From positions 613,050 through 677,049 of the forward strand of contig JAJEKV010000106.1 of assembly GCA_021234155.1 (NCBI GenBank): a stretch of 64,000 nt of DNA. Direction: 5' to 3'. The notes under the pieces were generated by a model that made no database searches, was not told the DNA's origin, and worked only from the letters and a program-made list of their open reading frames with translations. The first letter of the stretch is position 1, and each line of letters opens with the position of its first letter. Below, one piece after another: positions 1 to 8,437 of this stretch. This DNA comes from Isoetes taiwanensis. Lineage: Eukaryota; Streptophyta; Lycopodiopsida; Isoetales; Isoetaceae. A program made the translations under genes and the position numbers.

Positions 1-177
1 TACCCAAACCCCTCCCATTGTGTACCCTCAAATTACTTCCCAACGAGGGGTTGAATTGACCCATACATTAGGAACCATTGTAGCGGCTCGAAAACCCTTA
101 CTTAGACTTCCCGCGTCAAGGTAGATTCTTCCATAGTTGTGGTCAAAAGCTAGCAAGGGTTTAGATTTTATTTTCTT

Positions 178-585
178 CCCCTTATTTGAGTAAATATACC
201 CTAGGGAGATACCCATTCCCCTTTGCAATACCCCAATGTTTATAAATTCCACCCCCTCCTGCCCAAAACACTTCACGGTCAAACATATGGGCCAAAATTT
301 CACTAGCTTGGAACGTGTGAGAGCAACCCACATATCACTAGATAATAACTCTATCCATATGCTAGCCCAATGATGCATATAGAACCCGTGTTCGATTTCC
401 AAGGTAAATTCAACCTAGTTAATGGGCCATACCCCTTATTTGAGTAAATATACCCTAGGAAGATACCCATTCCCTTTGCAATACCCCAATGTTTATAAAG
501 TCCGCCCCTCCCGACCAAAATACTTCCTAGTCAAACATATGGGCCAAAATTTCTCCAGCTTGGAGTGTGTGAAGGCAACCCAGAT
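178..585. repeat. Direct duplication, two ~155-bp units
   Basis: Unit 1 (178-333) and unit 2 (432-585) align end to end with a 254-base offset and only scattered substitutions. Both start with CCCCTTATTTGAG and end near GCAACCCA. On the minus strand both translate to a similar peptide containing KFWPICLT, so the likeness also shows at protein level. I do not recognise that peptide. It could be a duplicated scrap of a transposon or of a pseudogene. No target duplication or terminal repeat is visible around either unit. Confidence 0.85.
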
Positions 586-1558
586 TTTTTCCAACAAGAA
601 TTCCCATACAAACCCCATTCCCCCCACTAAAGATTGCCATGCAATTCCCAGTGCCCAATGCCAGAGCCCATAGCCAAAAGTCTTAAATGAGACCAAACTG
701 TATTTATCACATACCATCTGTTCTTGAAATGGATAATGGTTAAGCATCTTAAATTCCCATCTTAAGACAATAACGTAAACACATGCAATGTTATACATTC
801 TGTAGTTCAAAAGAGATTTGACAAAGAAAAGACAATAACAGCCTAGCACATGTAGAGCATCTATTAGGCTCAGAACAGTGCAACCAGCCTCAACTGCAGC
901 TAGCCTCAACTGGAAAATGGGCTGATACTCAATAAACCAAGCCCATAAGAAAAATGGGCCAACACTGGGCTCAAAGCCAATACACAGAGAGCAGTATTCC
1001 CTTGTTACTATAGAACCAAATACCAAGAGAGCTGATCCCTGTTGGAACTTACATCCACAACTCTGATACAATCTAACACTGAAGCCTATCCAGTCTAGAT
1101 TCCTCAGCTTAGCATTATTCTCAGATACTTTCCACACTACAGATCCTATTCCATCACTTCTTCTTAGAGGTGTCATCACTGCTAGAGAACTGCCCATTTG
1201 CACAGCCTATCCAAGCCTTTCCATTTGTATATCTGGCCCAGTTCGCGCAACAAGCAAACACCCTTATCTTCAAAATACCCAGTGCTCTGCCAAATTGTAT
1301 TAGGACCAACCGTAGAATTTACAACATATGTCAACTGTTTATAGGAACTATAGAATGAAGATAAACAAAAGTAATCAAGTAGTGCAAAAAACAAGTCTTG
1401 ACCACTCATAAGAAATACGGTTCCCACCAAAATATAATCGACGCCTTGAAGTAAAGCCCGCCTGTGTTATCAATTTATCCCAAGGATTGAAGGCTGCATC
1501 TACCGTGCCAGGGCTTGAGAGAAATTCACGTATACACATACTCACCCGTGACAAATAG
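586..1558. other. No gene recognised
   Basis: A minus-strand open frame of 236 codons (493-1203) covers much of this stretch. Its translation is hydrophobic and Cys/Trp-rich, resembles no family I know, and overlaps the direct duplication at its C-terminal end, so I treat it as probably fortuitous. No splice-bounded exon, RNA gene or mobile-element end was seen. Confidence 0.4.
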
Positions 1559-1845
1559 GAAGAATAGTTCCACCGTGACTACATCAATCAGGCCACAGAA
1601 ACTAGTTCAAAGTCGCAAAACTTCTCAACGTAAGCCTAACCATTGTGACACGAAGTCCTCATAAAATATCCTTCCAAATCAGGATGTTTTATAGCCAACC
1701 TCATCTTCATCCAAGTTCTTGTTGCTAACACCTTCAAATACTTCGATCTAATCCTCCAAAGAAACCTGTCAAAGAAGCAACTCCATTCTTCTACACAAAA
1801 TGGAAGCAATAGCCCCACCGTGACTATATCCAGGCCACGGGAAGC
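1559..1845. repeat. Short dispersed direct repeat (CCACCGTGACTA)
   Basis: Two segments about 244 bases apart, 1559-1602 and 1803-1845, share the word CCACCGTGACTA followed by CAGGCCAC. Both are preceded by GAAG and AATAG-like sequence. They are too short to assign and may be remains of a local duplication. Confidence 0.55.
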
Positions 1846-1894
1846 AAAACCACAGGGACACATAGTCTGCTCTGCAAGTAACGGGGACGGCCAT
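1769..1894 (-). CDS. Possible 5' coding exon, function unknown
   Basis: An ATG at 1894-1892 sits in the strong plant initiation context GCCGCCATGGCC and opens a 41-codon frame to a stop at 1771-1769. Upstream, at about 1906-1914, is AAACCCTAG, which matches the telo-box found in many plant promoters and leaders. If real, this would be the first exon of a gene running left, with a splice donor inside it; no convincing downstream exon was found. The peptide, starting MAVPVTCRADYV, resembles no family I recognise. Local GC is higher than in the flanks. It could equally be a gene scrap carried by a repeat. Confidence 0.22.
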   Translation of the reverse strand: MAVPVTCRADYVSLWFCFPWPGYSHGGAIASILCRRMELLL

Positions 1895-2067
1895 GGCGGC
1901 CGCCCAAACCCTAGCCGCTAGAGTTCTCCGCCATCATAGATAATTATGGTCATTTCGAGGTAATTACATTTCACTTCATATCCTACTAAATTATTACGAT
2001 TAAGATATTAATGGTACGAATATCCTAAAATCGTAGCCTACGAAATTAATTTCACGCCAGCCTTTAT

Positions 2068-2595
2068 ATGGTCGTGAGGGAGAAGCATCGTCCAATTCTC
2101 CCAAACAGAATGCCGAAGCGCTGCCGTTCCCGCTCTGCTTCCCCTGCGTCTGGCCCTTCCAAACGCCGGGAATTGATTTTCCTACCTTTGCCAGAGCTCT
2201 TCGCGAGTTATGGCATAGGTTTTTGGCTAATTCCTGTGCAGGAGTCCAAAGATGACCTTCAAGAAATTTCCGAAACCAATTCTGTTGAAAGCCCCGAGCC
2301 TTCTGATGATTCCAGCAGCATTGATTACTCTCTTTCTGAGCTTTCTTCTGAGGTGGATTCTTCAGAAGTGGATTCCTCTGACGTGGATTCTTCCGAGATG
2401 CAGCAGTTTGATTCAGAAGATGAGGTCTGGAGTGAATCTTCAGGAACCAGCGAAAAAGAAGAGCCGGACCCAGAAGAAGAGAATTTTTTTGAATTTCAAA
2501 ATTGGCTGGAGAGTAAGTCGCATGCTTTTCATTTTTTGCTTTCTTTCCCATAGAGCTTTCTAACTTTCTGAATTTTTCTTACAGATGAGGCCTGA
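2068..2595 (+). CDS. Acidic Ser/Asp/Glu-rich protein, two exons
   Basis: Exon 1 is 2068-2512 and exon 2 starts at 2585. The intron begins GTAAGT and ends with a pyrimidine-rich TTTTTCTTACAG. Splicing (phase 1) adds only three residues before a TGA at 2593-2595, giving about 151 residues. The N-terminal third is basic, with KRCRSRSAS and PSKRREL. The C-terminal half is strongly acidic, with four consecutive VDSSE/VDSSD-type units followed by Glu-rich sequence. This is the composition of a nuclear acidic region, but I cannot name a family. The same start region, intron donor area and downstream array recur at 53,541-54,060, so the gene belongs to a repeat family. It converges with the transposase-like gene ending at 3416, which suggests a second product of the same transposon. 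Confidence 0.55.
2513..2584 (+). other. Intron of the acidic gene
   Basis: A 72-base intron with GTAAGT donor and TTACAG acceptor, T-rich throughout. In the second copy the matching donor is GTAAAT (about 53,969) and the acceptor position reads TTACAA, which would destroy the splice site. The exon-intron layout is therefore shared while the second copy is broken. Confidence 0.6.
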
Positions 2596-2599
2596 AGAC

Positions 2600-3215
2600 C
2601 CTGCAGCTCATGAAGACAGGCTTTGCTTTTTTTTTTTCCCTTTTGATCAAGTTCTTCAGAAACAGGCCTTTTGTGCCTTTGTAATTTTTTGAAAAACAGA
2701 TGCTATAGACCTTAGTGCCTTTCAATGTAATGGCCTTGTGCCGACCCTTCTGTGAAACAGGCCTTAGTGCCTTTGAAATGTAATGGCTGTGCCGACCCTT
2801 CTGTACATGAGGCGTTAGTGCCTACTTTAATATATGATGGCCTTGTGCCTTTCTGAAAATTTCTGGTTTTGTTTTCTGCTTTAATCAATTGGTTTTGTTA
2901 GCACTTTTGTAAACCTTTTTGTTATACCTTGTGCCTTCAGTTTAATCCAGGCCTTGTGCCTTTTGTTTAATCCAGGCCTTAGTGCCTTTAATTGTAATGG
3001 CCTTGTGCCGACTGTAATCCAGGCTTTAGTGCCTTCATTAATGTGGATGATGGCCTTGTGCCTTTCTGTAAATTTGTGGTTTTGTTATACCTTGTGCCTT
3101 GTGTAAATTTGTGCCTTGTGTCTTTTTCTAATTCTGTTGTACTTACATATTTTACCTTGTAAATTGGTTTTGTTATACCTTGTATTTAGATGTTTTACCT
3201 TGTAAATTGGCCTCA
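2600..3215 (+). repeat. Dispersed GGCCTTAGTGCC / GGCCTTGTGCC array
   Basis: At least ten variants of a 11-14-base word, GGCCTTAGTGCC, GGCCTTGTGCC and CTTGTGCCTT, occur between 2660 and 3215. Spacers are T-rich and often carry AATGTAATGG or TTTTGTTATACC. The array lies just 3' of the acidic ORF and may be its 3' untranslated region. The same word recurs after the second copy (54,110-54,490) and, in reverse complement, at 14,790-14,935. Confidence 0.85.
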
Positions 3216-3415
3216 GTGCCCTGTCTGTATACCAGCAATTTGAAATACTATGAAACACCAACAATTGAAATTGATTGAAATTTGGAATTCATTCAACATT
3301 CGAGTACACAATTCTATAACTGAAGCATAAAAAATGAGAATGCAAAATACGGAAACTTCTTTATATTCATAAAAGTAGTGATACAGTACCCTTTACACAA
3401 TTGCTCTTTCCACTA

Positions 3416-3808
3416 TTACAACAATGTGGGAAGCCTCTCTAGAATATCTTGTTCTTCTTTGGCACTTAGAGTGTAAACCACTCCCCGCTTAACAACGTGC
3501 TTTTCTTGAACCAACCTGACTTTGTTCTTTGCAACTTGAGTGGCATAAACAATTGCTTTATTTCCTCTACAAAACTTGTAGCTGGATTTACAATGCACCA
3601 ACTTCTCATAGTATGTCCCTTCTATGACCTCATCCCCTTTCACAAACTTCTGCCCTTGCATATCTACAAAGTCTTCTAACACCAAGTACTTAGCTTTGGT
3701 ACATAGGATAAGGTAGAATTTCACATTCTCATGATTGTTATTTGGAGCCGCCACTGCAAAGACATCACCTATAGATACTTGCATGCTACATAAGTCAGCG
3801 CTGCCAAT
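3416..3808 (-). pseudogene. Transposase-like protein, BAH-like C-terminal exon part
   Basis: This is the 3' end of the minus-strand transposase-like gene, cut off by the LINE on its right. An internal methionine at 3784 opens 122 codons, but the frame runs upstream through AYIGSADLCS into the LINE target site, so the true protein continues. The sequence has IGDVFAVAAPNN, a hydrophobic YLILCTKAKY strand, and DMQGQKFVKGDEVIEGTYY, a beta-rich pattern like BAH or similar chromatin-reader domains. Such a C-terminus fits the transposase family recognised at 12,308-13,739; this assignment is from memory and unchecked. The stop codon is at 3418-3416. Confidence 0.6.
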
Positions 3809-3819
3809 ATATGCTTCTT
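3809..3819. repeat. LINE target-site duplication, left copy
   Basis: ATATGCTTCTT, identical to 12,308-12,318. It directly abuts the poly(T) that is the LINE's poly(A) tail read on the plus strand. The last few T positions cannot be separated from the tail. Confidence 0.85.
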
Positions 3820-3832
3820 TTTTTTTTTTTTT
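3820..3832 (-). other. LINE poly(A) tail (poly-T on plus)
   Basis: An uninterrupted run of 13 T on the plus strand, next to the target duplication. It marks the 3' end of the minus-strand LINE. The LINE 3' untranslated region lies between this run and the ORF2 stop near 4032. Confidence 0.85.
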
Positions 3833-4031
3833 AAGAATATAAGAATATATTAAACCACTAGAATGCGATCAAGTACAATGATAAGTGTGATGCTAAGAAA
3901 TGAAGTGCCCATCATGATTCACAATCTGTAGGAATGTCGACCAAATTTCCCGCTTAACTTCACCAGACAAACTTGAGACTTGGTAAGCCTGCCACAACTT
4001 ATGCCTCAAGATCGGAACCAACCGAAAAGGG

Positions 4032-4707
4032 CTAAGCACTGCATTCTAAAAGACCTTCGCTCTCCGTCTTTTCCAAATCAACCACAGAAGCCAAGCTCAA
4101 GATAAATGGAACGCCATTGCTTGGCCAGCGGCCAACCGCTAGGAAAGACTCCCAAGAGAATCTTCCGACCACGTTGAAGACCCAAAGAGGGCTCTCACCC
4201 GGGACCAAGCTGCCCCTACCTCCGCGGCATAGGACAAAGCAAGGCTCAATGGTCTCTCGGCGCCCCCCACATAGAGGGCATGTTTCCGCTACCGAGGCTT
4301 GAACCTGTGGACTTTCGGACATTCACCCTGAGGCTACGGTGCAAGATCTGCCACAAAAGGTACCGGATTTTAGGAGGAGGCAATGTATTCCACGCCCACT
4401 TCCACATGGTGGGCCACTTACTCCCTGGAAGCTTAAGCGACCACTTATCCGAAGGCGGCAACGTGTCCTGAAGCGCTAGAAGCCCATAAGCCGATGCTAC
4501 AAACTGAGATGCATCAAGTCCACTATGCGACTCCCAAACGCGATTGACTTGAGAAGACAACTGCAATGGAATAGCATTAGCAATTCTAGCCCAAGTCCGT
4601 ATGTCCCACCGCCGAAGGCCAAATCGTTCCCTAAAAAACTCCCACGGCGCCAGATGACCCTCCCAATACCACTCACGGATGGATGTCACCCCCGTGCAGC
4701 AATCCAT
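4032..4707 (-). pseudogene. LINE ORF2 C-terminus, RT zinc-binding domain
   Basis: Two overlapping minus frames (4246-4707 and 4032-4322) together give the plant-type zinc-binding region that follows the reverse transcriptase in L1-like elements (family zf-RVT). Visible landmarks are WKWAWNTLPPPKIRYLLWQ, the usual W..W....P.K...F.W pattern, followed in the other frame by CPLCGGRRETIEPCFVLC, a Cys-Cys...Cys cluster. The frame change near 4,290 shows a frameshift. The coding end is at 4032 and the 3' untranslated region runs to the poly(A). Confidence 0.75.
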
Positions 4708-5349
4708 CGACGCTGAGTACCTGGGTGTAGGGAAGAGGCCAAGGGAGATGCGTAATCCAAGGGCACCCGAGAAAGGGCGATGAGGCTACCATACACCTGC
4801 TTAGGGTCCAATGAAAAGAAACTTGACCACCTTCCAGGCCTTCTGAGACCCTTAAGAAAAAGGCGAAGCATGAGGGAATGGCCGCAAATCCTCAAACAGA
4901 GCCCACGGCAATTGAGCCTGAATTGCTGGCTTCCTAAACACAATAGAGTGGCGAAGCGACTGTGCCAACAGAGCCAAACCTGGGGATTGCTGCTCCTGCA
5001 ACAACTGACAGATGAATTTCGACACCAGCACCTTCGTATGCAACGACACATCAAGCATACCTAAGCCCCCCGCCTTTTTGGGACGCACACACTTCCACCA
5101 TGCGACCTTCACTGTAGCCCCCTCCTCATTTCCTCCCCAAACAAAATTGCGAATGGTGTCATCCAACTCCTTAACCACACTTTCTGGCGCAAGTATGCAG
5201 GAGGCTGCATAAACATGAGTGCTACAGAGCACTGACTTGGCTATCAGAATCCTACCAGCCATGGTGAGTTTACTTCCCCTCCACCAATTCAGATGCTGCT
5301 TAAGATTATGTAGTGTCTCCGCCCAAATTGCTCTAGCATTAATGTCCAA
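4686..5349 (-). pseudogene. LINE ORF2, RT thumb/connection region
   Basis: The minus frame 4852-5349 contains LNWWRGSKLTMAGRILIAKS, the segment after the RT palm in plant L1 elements. It is followed by LDDTIRNFVWGGNEEG and VRPKKAGGLGMLDVSLH, both standard for these elements (FlWgg, KP...GGLG). After about 4,890 the sense switches to frame 4686-5054, so another frameshift lies here. No catalytic residues are expected in this part. Confidence 0.75.
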
Positions 5350-5363
5350 GCCAAATGGTATGC

Positions 5364-5759
5364 CTAACAGTTTGGCAGTACCGTGTGGCGTGTAAGAGCC
5401 TGTGGAAACGACTCAACCACGGGAGGAGGTTCCTCCAGTACCCACATGGCCGAGCACTTCGACCAGTTAAGCAAGCACCCTGAAGCTAAAGAAAAGGCAT
5501 CCAAAATATTCTTGGCTGCCTGGAGATTGGACTCATCTGCATGAAGGAAGAGGAATGTATCATCCGCAAATTGACTGCAAACCTGCTGCGACCCATCACC
5601 CATGCGGAGACCTTGCACCACATTGTCGCCCATCGCCACACCGAAAAGTTGTGAAAGAGCTTCTGCCACTATAGTGAACAGAAAGGGGGCCAACGGACAT
5701 CCCTGCCTAATGCCTCGGCCCACAGAGAAGATTGAAGAGGTCTCACCCTGACACCACAC
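5364..5759 (-). pseudogene. LINE ORF2, RT catalytic palm with FADD
   Basis: The frame shows GRGIRQGCPLAPFLFTIVAE (RT motif B, the RQGCPLSP box) and then FADDTFLFL (motif C). The two catalytic aspartates are encoded at plus positions 5559-5564. LLNWSKCSAMW follows, matching the L(x)NxxKS motif of L1 reverse transcriptases. The FADD core is intact, but the segment is out of frame with both neighbours, so it cannot be part of a working polyprotein in this copy. Confidence 0.8.
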
Positions 5760-5832
5760 CGTCAGCCCTAGCGGTTACGGTCGCGGCTTCATAACCGTTT
5801 CCAAAAACTAGGTCCACACCCAAAGGCTCACA

Positions 5833-6574
5833 TCATATCCGCCAAGAACTGCCACCGACATCATAAAGCCTTGGCAAAGTCCAAATTTTAAGAAAAACAA
5901 GGGGCTGCCTCATCCTACGAGCCCAATGCACTCCCTCAAAAGCAGCAGCCACATTATGAAGAATATTCCGCTGAGGGAGAAAACCAGACTGCTCTGGGCT
6001 AATGGCGTGAACTAGTACTGGCTTAAGCCTCTCCGCCAAAGCCTTAGCAATGATTTTATACACTACAGACATAACGAGGTAATAGGCCTCCATTCATTGA
6101 TGGTTTTAGGATGCTTACATTTGGGTATAAGTGAAATACAACCTGTATTCAATATGCATCGAGTTATTCCCCAAAAGATCCACATACACCTGCACCACCG
6201 AGTCCCCCACCCACTCCCAGTACTGCTGAAAAAACTCCACTGGTATTCCATCCAACCCATGACACTTATTCCGAGCCAACAGGCGACATGCGTCCCCTAA
6301 CTCCTTCCCTGTCAAAGGCTCCTCTAAGCTCGCTTTGAAGGGTTTGAGATTCTTGGCGATACCTTGGCCAGCACCAGCTCCTGAAAAACACTGCGGAGGG
6401 AAGCGGGCTCTCCTTGAAAAACCTTTCAAAGTGCGCTGCTACAAAGGCCTTGATAGCATCTGGTTGCTGCAACAACACTCCCTGGGGTGTAACTATGTCA
6501 CCATGGCAGATACTTCTTCCCAAGGGGTCGCTTTCGAAAAAGACTTTAGAGCAAGTGTCGACTGTTTCAACCAC
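5833..6574 (-). pseudogene. LINE ORF2, RT fingers and N-terminal palm
   Basis: Several minus frames are needed: 6266-6574, 6115-6429, 6063-6260 and 5833-6093. Recognisable blocks are CHGLDGIPVEFFQQYW (the PGPDG..A.FF box), LNTGCISLIPKCKHPKTINE and RPITSLCL (the I.LIPK....F RPISLCN box, with the expected P and K), and YKIIAKALAERLKPVL...SPEQSGFLPQRNI (the K...RL...I...Q.GF...R.I box). The order of blocks is right for a plant L1 reverse transcriptase. At least three frameshifts are needed to link them. Confidence 0.75.
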
Positions 6575-6598
6575 GCCAAACCCGGCTTTGACCCTGGC

Positions 6599-7155
6599 TC
6601 ATGACACCTTGGCCTCCTCGTCCACCACGATCCGACGAAGCACCTCGCGCTCACACGCAAGCCATCGAGACCCGCCTCTAAGAGACTCCAGCTCAGATAC
6701 AAGGCATCCAACCCAGGCGAGCGAAGCCTTTTGCGCCCCCACTCTTTCGCAAAATTGTTTTACCCTAGCCAATGCTGTAACCATTGCACTCATTCCGCTA
6801 TCCCCGGCTGAATATCTGGCGCCAAATGAGCCTACAAACGGGGTGGAACTCTGATCCCGGAGAAAGCTTGTGTTAAGCTTAAAACTGCCCGAGAGGCAGC
6901 GGTGGTTGGTCATGAGCCATTGAATGATCCGGGAGTGTGATCGAGAGAGAGGTGGCTTAACATTCACCCTAGTGAAGGCCGGAGCGTAATCCAAGACTGG
7001 CTGAGTGCCATAGACTCTATCCAAATGGAGTATGCCCTACCATGCCCCAACCAATTGTTGCACCAAGTAAAACTCCGATCTCCTGGAAGCTCACAAACCC
7101 CACTCCTGCACAAGCCTAAGCCATTGGTCACGCCAAAACCCCGCACAATATCCAA
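6599..7155 (-). pseudogene. LINE ORF2, endonuclease C-terminus and linker
   Basis: Frame 6964-7155 contains GDRSFTWCNNW, the endonuclease strand before the R-I-D-R turn. Frame 6599-7024 continues with a DRVYG-like segment and SRSHS, where plant L1 enzymes normally have S-D-H. The catalytic aspartate of that triad seems to be lost. The rest is the helical linker between endonuclease and RT. A frameshift near 7,130 separates this from the upstream endonuclease part. Confidence 0.65.
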
Positions 7156-7514
7156 CCAATACCATGCCTCCCTCCGAGCTCCACCATGTTAAAGTCACCC
7201 AGGACAAACCATGTAGAACCCATACCAAAGGATTGGAGCTTATTTCGCAATTGTGCCCATAAGCAACCTCTCTGAGTGGCCCCAATTGGTGCATACACAT
7301 TTAGTAAGCCCCATTCAGACTGGCCCTCCTTCCATTTAATCACTGCCCACTGGCCCTGGCTATCTGTGGCTGAAAAGGTTACATGTACACCCATTTTCCA
7401 ACAAATCAAAGTACCTCCCCTGGCCCTGCCCGTTGTAGCAGCTGCAACCACATACTGATTACCCAAGATATTCATTAGGCTGTTAATATCACCCCTGGCA
7501 CATTTATGCTCCTG
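7128..7514 (-). pseudogene. LINE ORF2, central endonuclease domain
   Basis: This is the part of the apurinic/apyrimidinic-type endonuclease left of the LTR element insertion. Motifs include RARGGTLICWK (the GG..I.W strand), EWGLLNVYAPIGATQR (the NVYAP strand) and WFVLGDFNM, the conserved G-D-F-N with catalytic D and N. The frame is open from 7514 leftward and joins in phase to the N-terminal fragment at 11,614-11,729 once the insert is ignored. It restores the catalytic glutamate as LCLQ-EHK. The longer open frame reaching 7601 is LTR sequence read backwards and is not part of the protein. Confidence 0.85.
7510..7514. repeat. LTR-element target duplication, left (TCCTG)
   Basis: TCCTG immediately precedes the TG of the 5' LTR and is repeated exactly after the CA of the 3' LTR at 11,614-11,618. 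Five bases is the usual Ty3/gypsy duplication length. Confidence 0.93.
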
Positions 7515-7658
7515 TGTAACGGACCCATGGGAGACCGCTCGAGTAGATCTTGGTGTGCGTTCCCGAGACACCGGCATAAATGGGTAGAAGCGACTACTCA
7601 TAAACGTCTAGACGGTTTTGCCCAGTTGGTTAAGGGCATGTCGGTTAGGAACGTTACA
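7515..7658 (+). repeat. 5' LTR (144 bp)
   Basis: Starts TGTAACGGACCC and ends GGAACGTTACA; the first and last bases form the inverted pair TGTAAC/GTTACA. I found no difference from the 3' LTR on base-by-base reading. Positions 7620-7637 can fold as a tRNA-D-arm-like hairpin (GCCC, loop AGTTGGTTAA, GGGC). The box TTGCCCAGTTGG at 7618-7629 is one base from a Pol III A-box. Confidence 0.93.
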
Positions 7659-7660
7659 TT

Positions 7661-7678
7661 TGGCCTCATGCGTTTGTA
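7661..7678 (+). promoter_or_regulatory. Candidate primer-binding site
   Basis: Two bases after the 5' LTR the sequence TGGCCTCATGCG begins with TGG, as expected for a site pairing with the CCA end of a tRNA. I could not match it to a particular tRNA. It runs directly into the tRNA-like sequence starting at 7670, which is unusual. Confidence 0.35.
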
Positions 7679-7741
7679 GCTCAGTGATAGAGCGTCTGTT
7701 TCCTAAGCAGAAGGTCACATGTTCGACCCATGTCTAACACG
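7670..7741 (+). tRNA. tRNA-Arg(CCT)-like sequence inside the retroelement
   Basis: A 72-base cloverleaf fits. D-arm: GCTC/GAGC with loop AGTGATA. Anticodon arm: TCTGT/GCAGA with loop TTCCTAA, giving anticodon CCT (arginine, codon AGG). T-arm: ACATG/CATGT perfectly paired around TTCGACC. The acceptor stem is weak, with five of seven pairs (mismatches at 2-71 and 6-67), and the D-loop is one base shorter than usual. The D and anticodon regions match the plant tRNA-Arg(CCT) gene as I remember it. A-box (TAGCTCAGTGATAG) and B-box (GTTCGACCC) promoter words are present. There is no T4 terminator right after it. It is probably a tRNA-derived relic or captured gene and not a functional tRNA. Confidence 0.7.
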
Positions 7742-7778
7742 TTTAAATGGTATTCAAGTCAACGTCTTTGTTACCAAC

Positions 7779-8422
7779 TGTAACGGGCATGCCAAGCTGG
7801 CCTCTCCGAGGCAGCTTAGGATCCTGTTGGTTCTATCTTATTGCTACTAACACTTGACGAGGGAGATTGGACTAATTAACATCTCATGCAATTTGTACTC
7901 AATATGACAAGGTAAAGAATCCAATCTTTATATTCACATTCAAGATCTCACAAATATTGAAGACAATCACAATGTACATATATATACATCTCAAATCTTG
8001 ACAATATCAAATACACAATCAATATATCTCTTAAGTATGAGAGCAATCTTCATTACAAGAGCTCCTATCATCGAGGGCTTCGCTCATCAAAGCGCCTATG
8101 GTCACCGATCTCCTGAATCTAATGGGAGGTCATCCCCTCATCCGCATAAAGGTGGACCTCATTGCCTTCTAGAGAGGGTTCCACAAACCCGGGGTAGATC
8201 CCACACTAGACTCCCACCCCCGAAGGACGGCCTTTCCGAGCTCGATCAATCCCCGGCCAGTATTAATCGGCCTCATCCTCTAATTCACGGAGAGAAATCG
8301 AACACCTCCTCACGCCGAACTCTCGCTCCTGGAGGAAATCTCGCCCAGCTCTCTAAATCCTATCGGGGCCTCTAACCCCGGGTGTCATGCCTTTATCGCT
8401 CGGCCCATCCCAGATCGCTACA
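7779..8422 (+). mobile_element. Possible solo LTR (644 bp)
   Basis: The segment begins TGTAACGGGC and ends GATCGCTACA, so TGTA/TACA ends are inverted. It is flanked by the same five bases, CCAAC, at 7,774-7,778 and 8,423-8,427. A TATA-like run lies about 200 bases in. Against this, a perfect 12-base inverted repeat (8,372-8,383 with 8,426-8,437) straddles the right boundary, so the match of flanks may be chance. Confidence 0.3.
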
Positions 8423-8437
8423 CCAACCCGGGGTTAG
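8372..8437 (+). other. Perfect 12-bp inverted repeat, hairpin
   Basis: CTAACCCCGGGT (8,372-8,383) is exactly complementary to ACCCGGGGTTAG (8,426-8,437), leaving a 42-base loop. The GC-rich stem would be very stable in RNA. It lies in the leader of the LTR element, where packaging or dimerisation signals are expected in retroelements generally; that role is inference only. Confidence 0.7.

Noticed and set aside
493-1203. 236-codon minus-strand open frame
   Set aside because: No recognisable motif, odd hydrophobic/Cys/Trp composition, and its end lies inside a direct duplication; probably chance.
4117-7458. Plus-strand open frames across the LINE
   Set aside because: They are antisense shadows of the minus-strand ORF2 and have no independent motifs.
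7128-7601. Open frame starting MSSRFYPF, apparently a 157-residue endonuclease; an identical start occurs at 11,353-11,556
   Set aside because: The first 29 residues are the LTR read backwards. The true endonuclease begins at 11,729 and resumes at 7,514.
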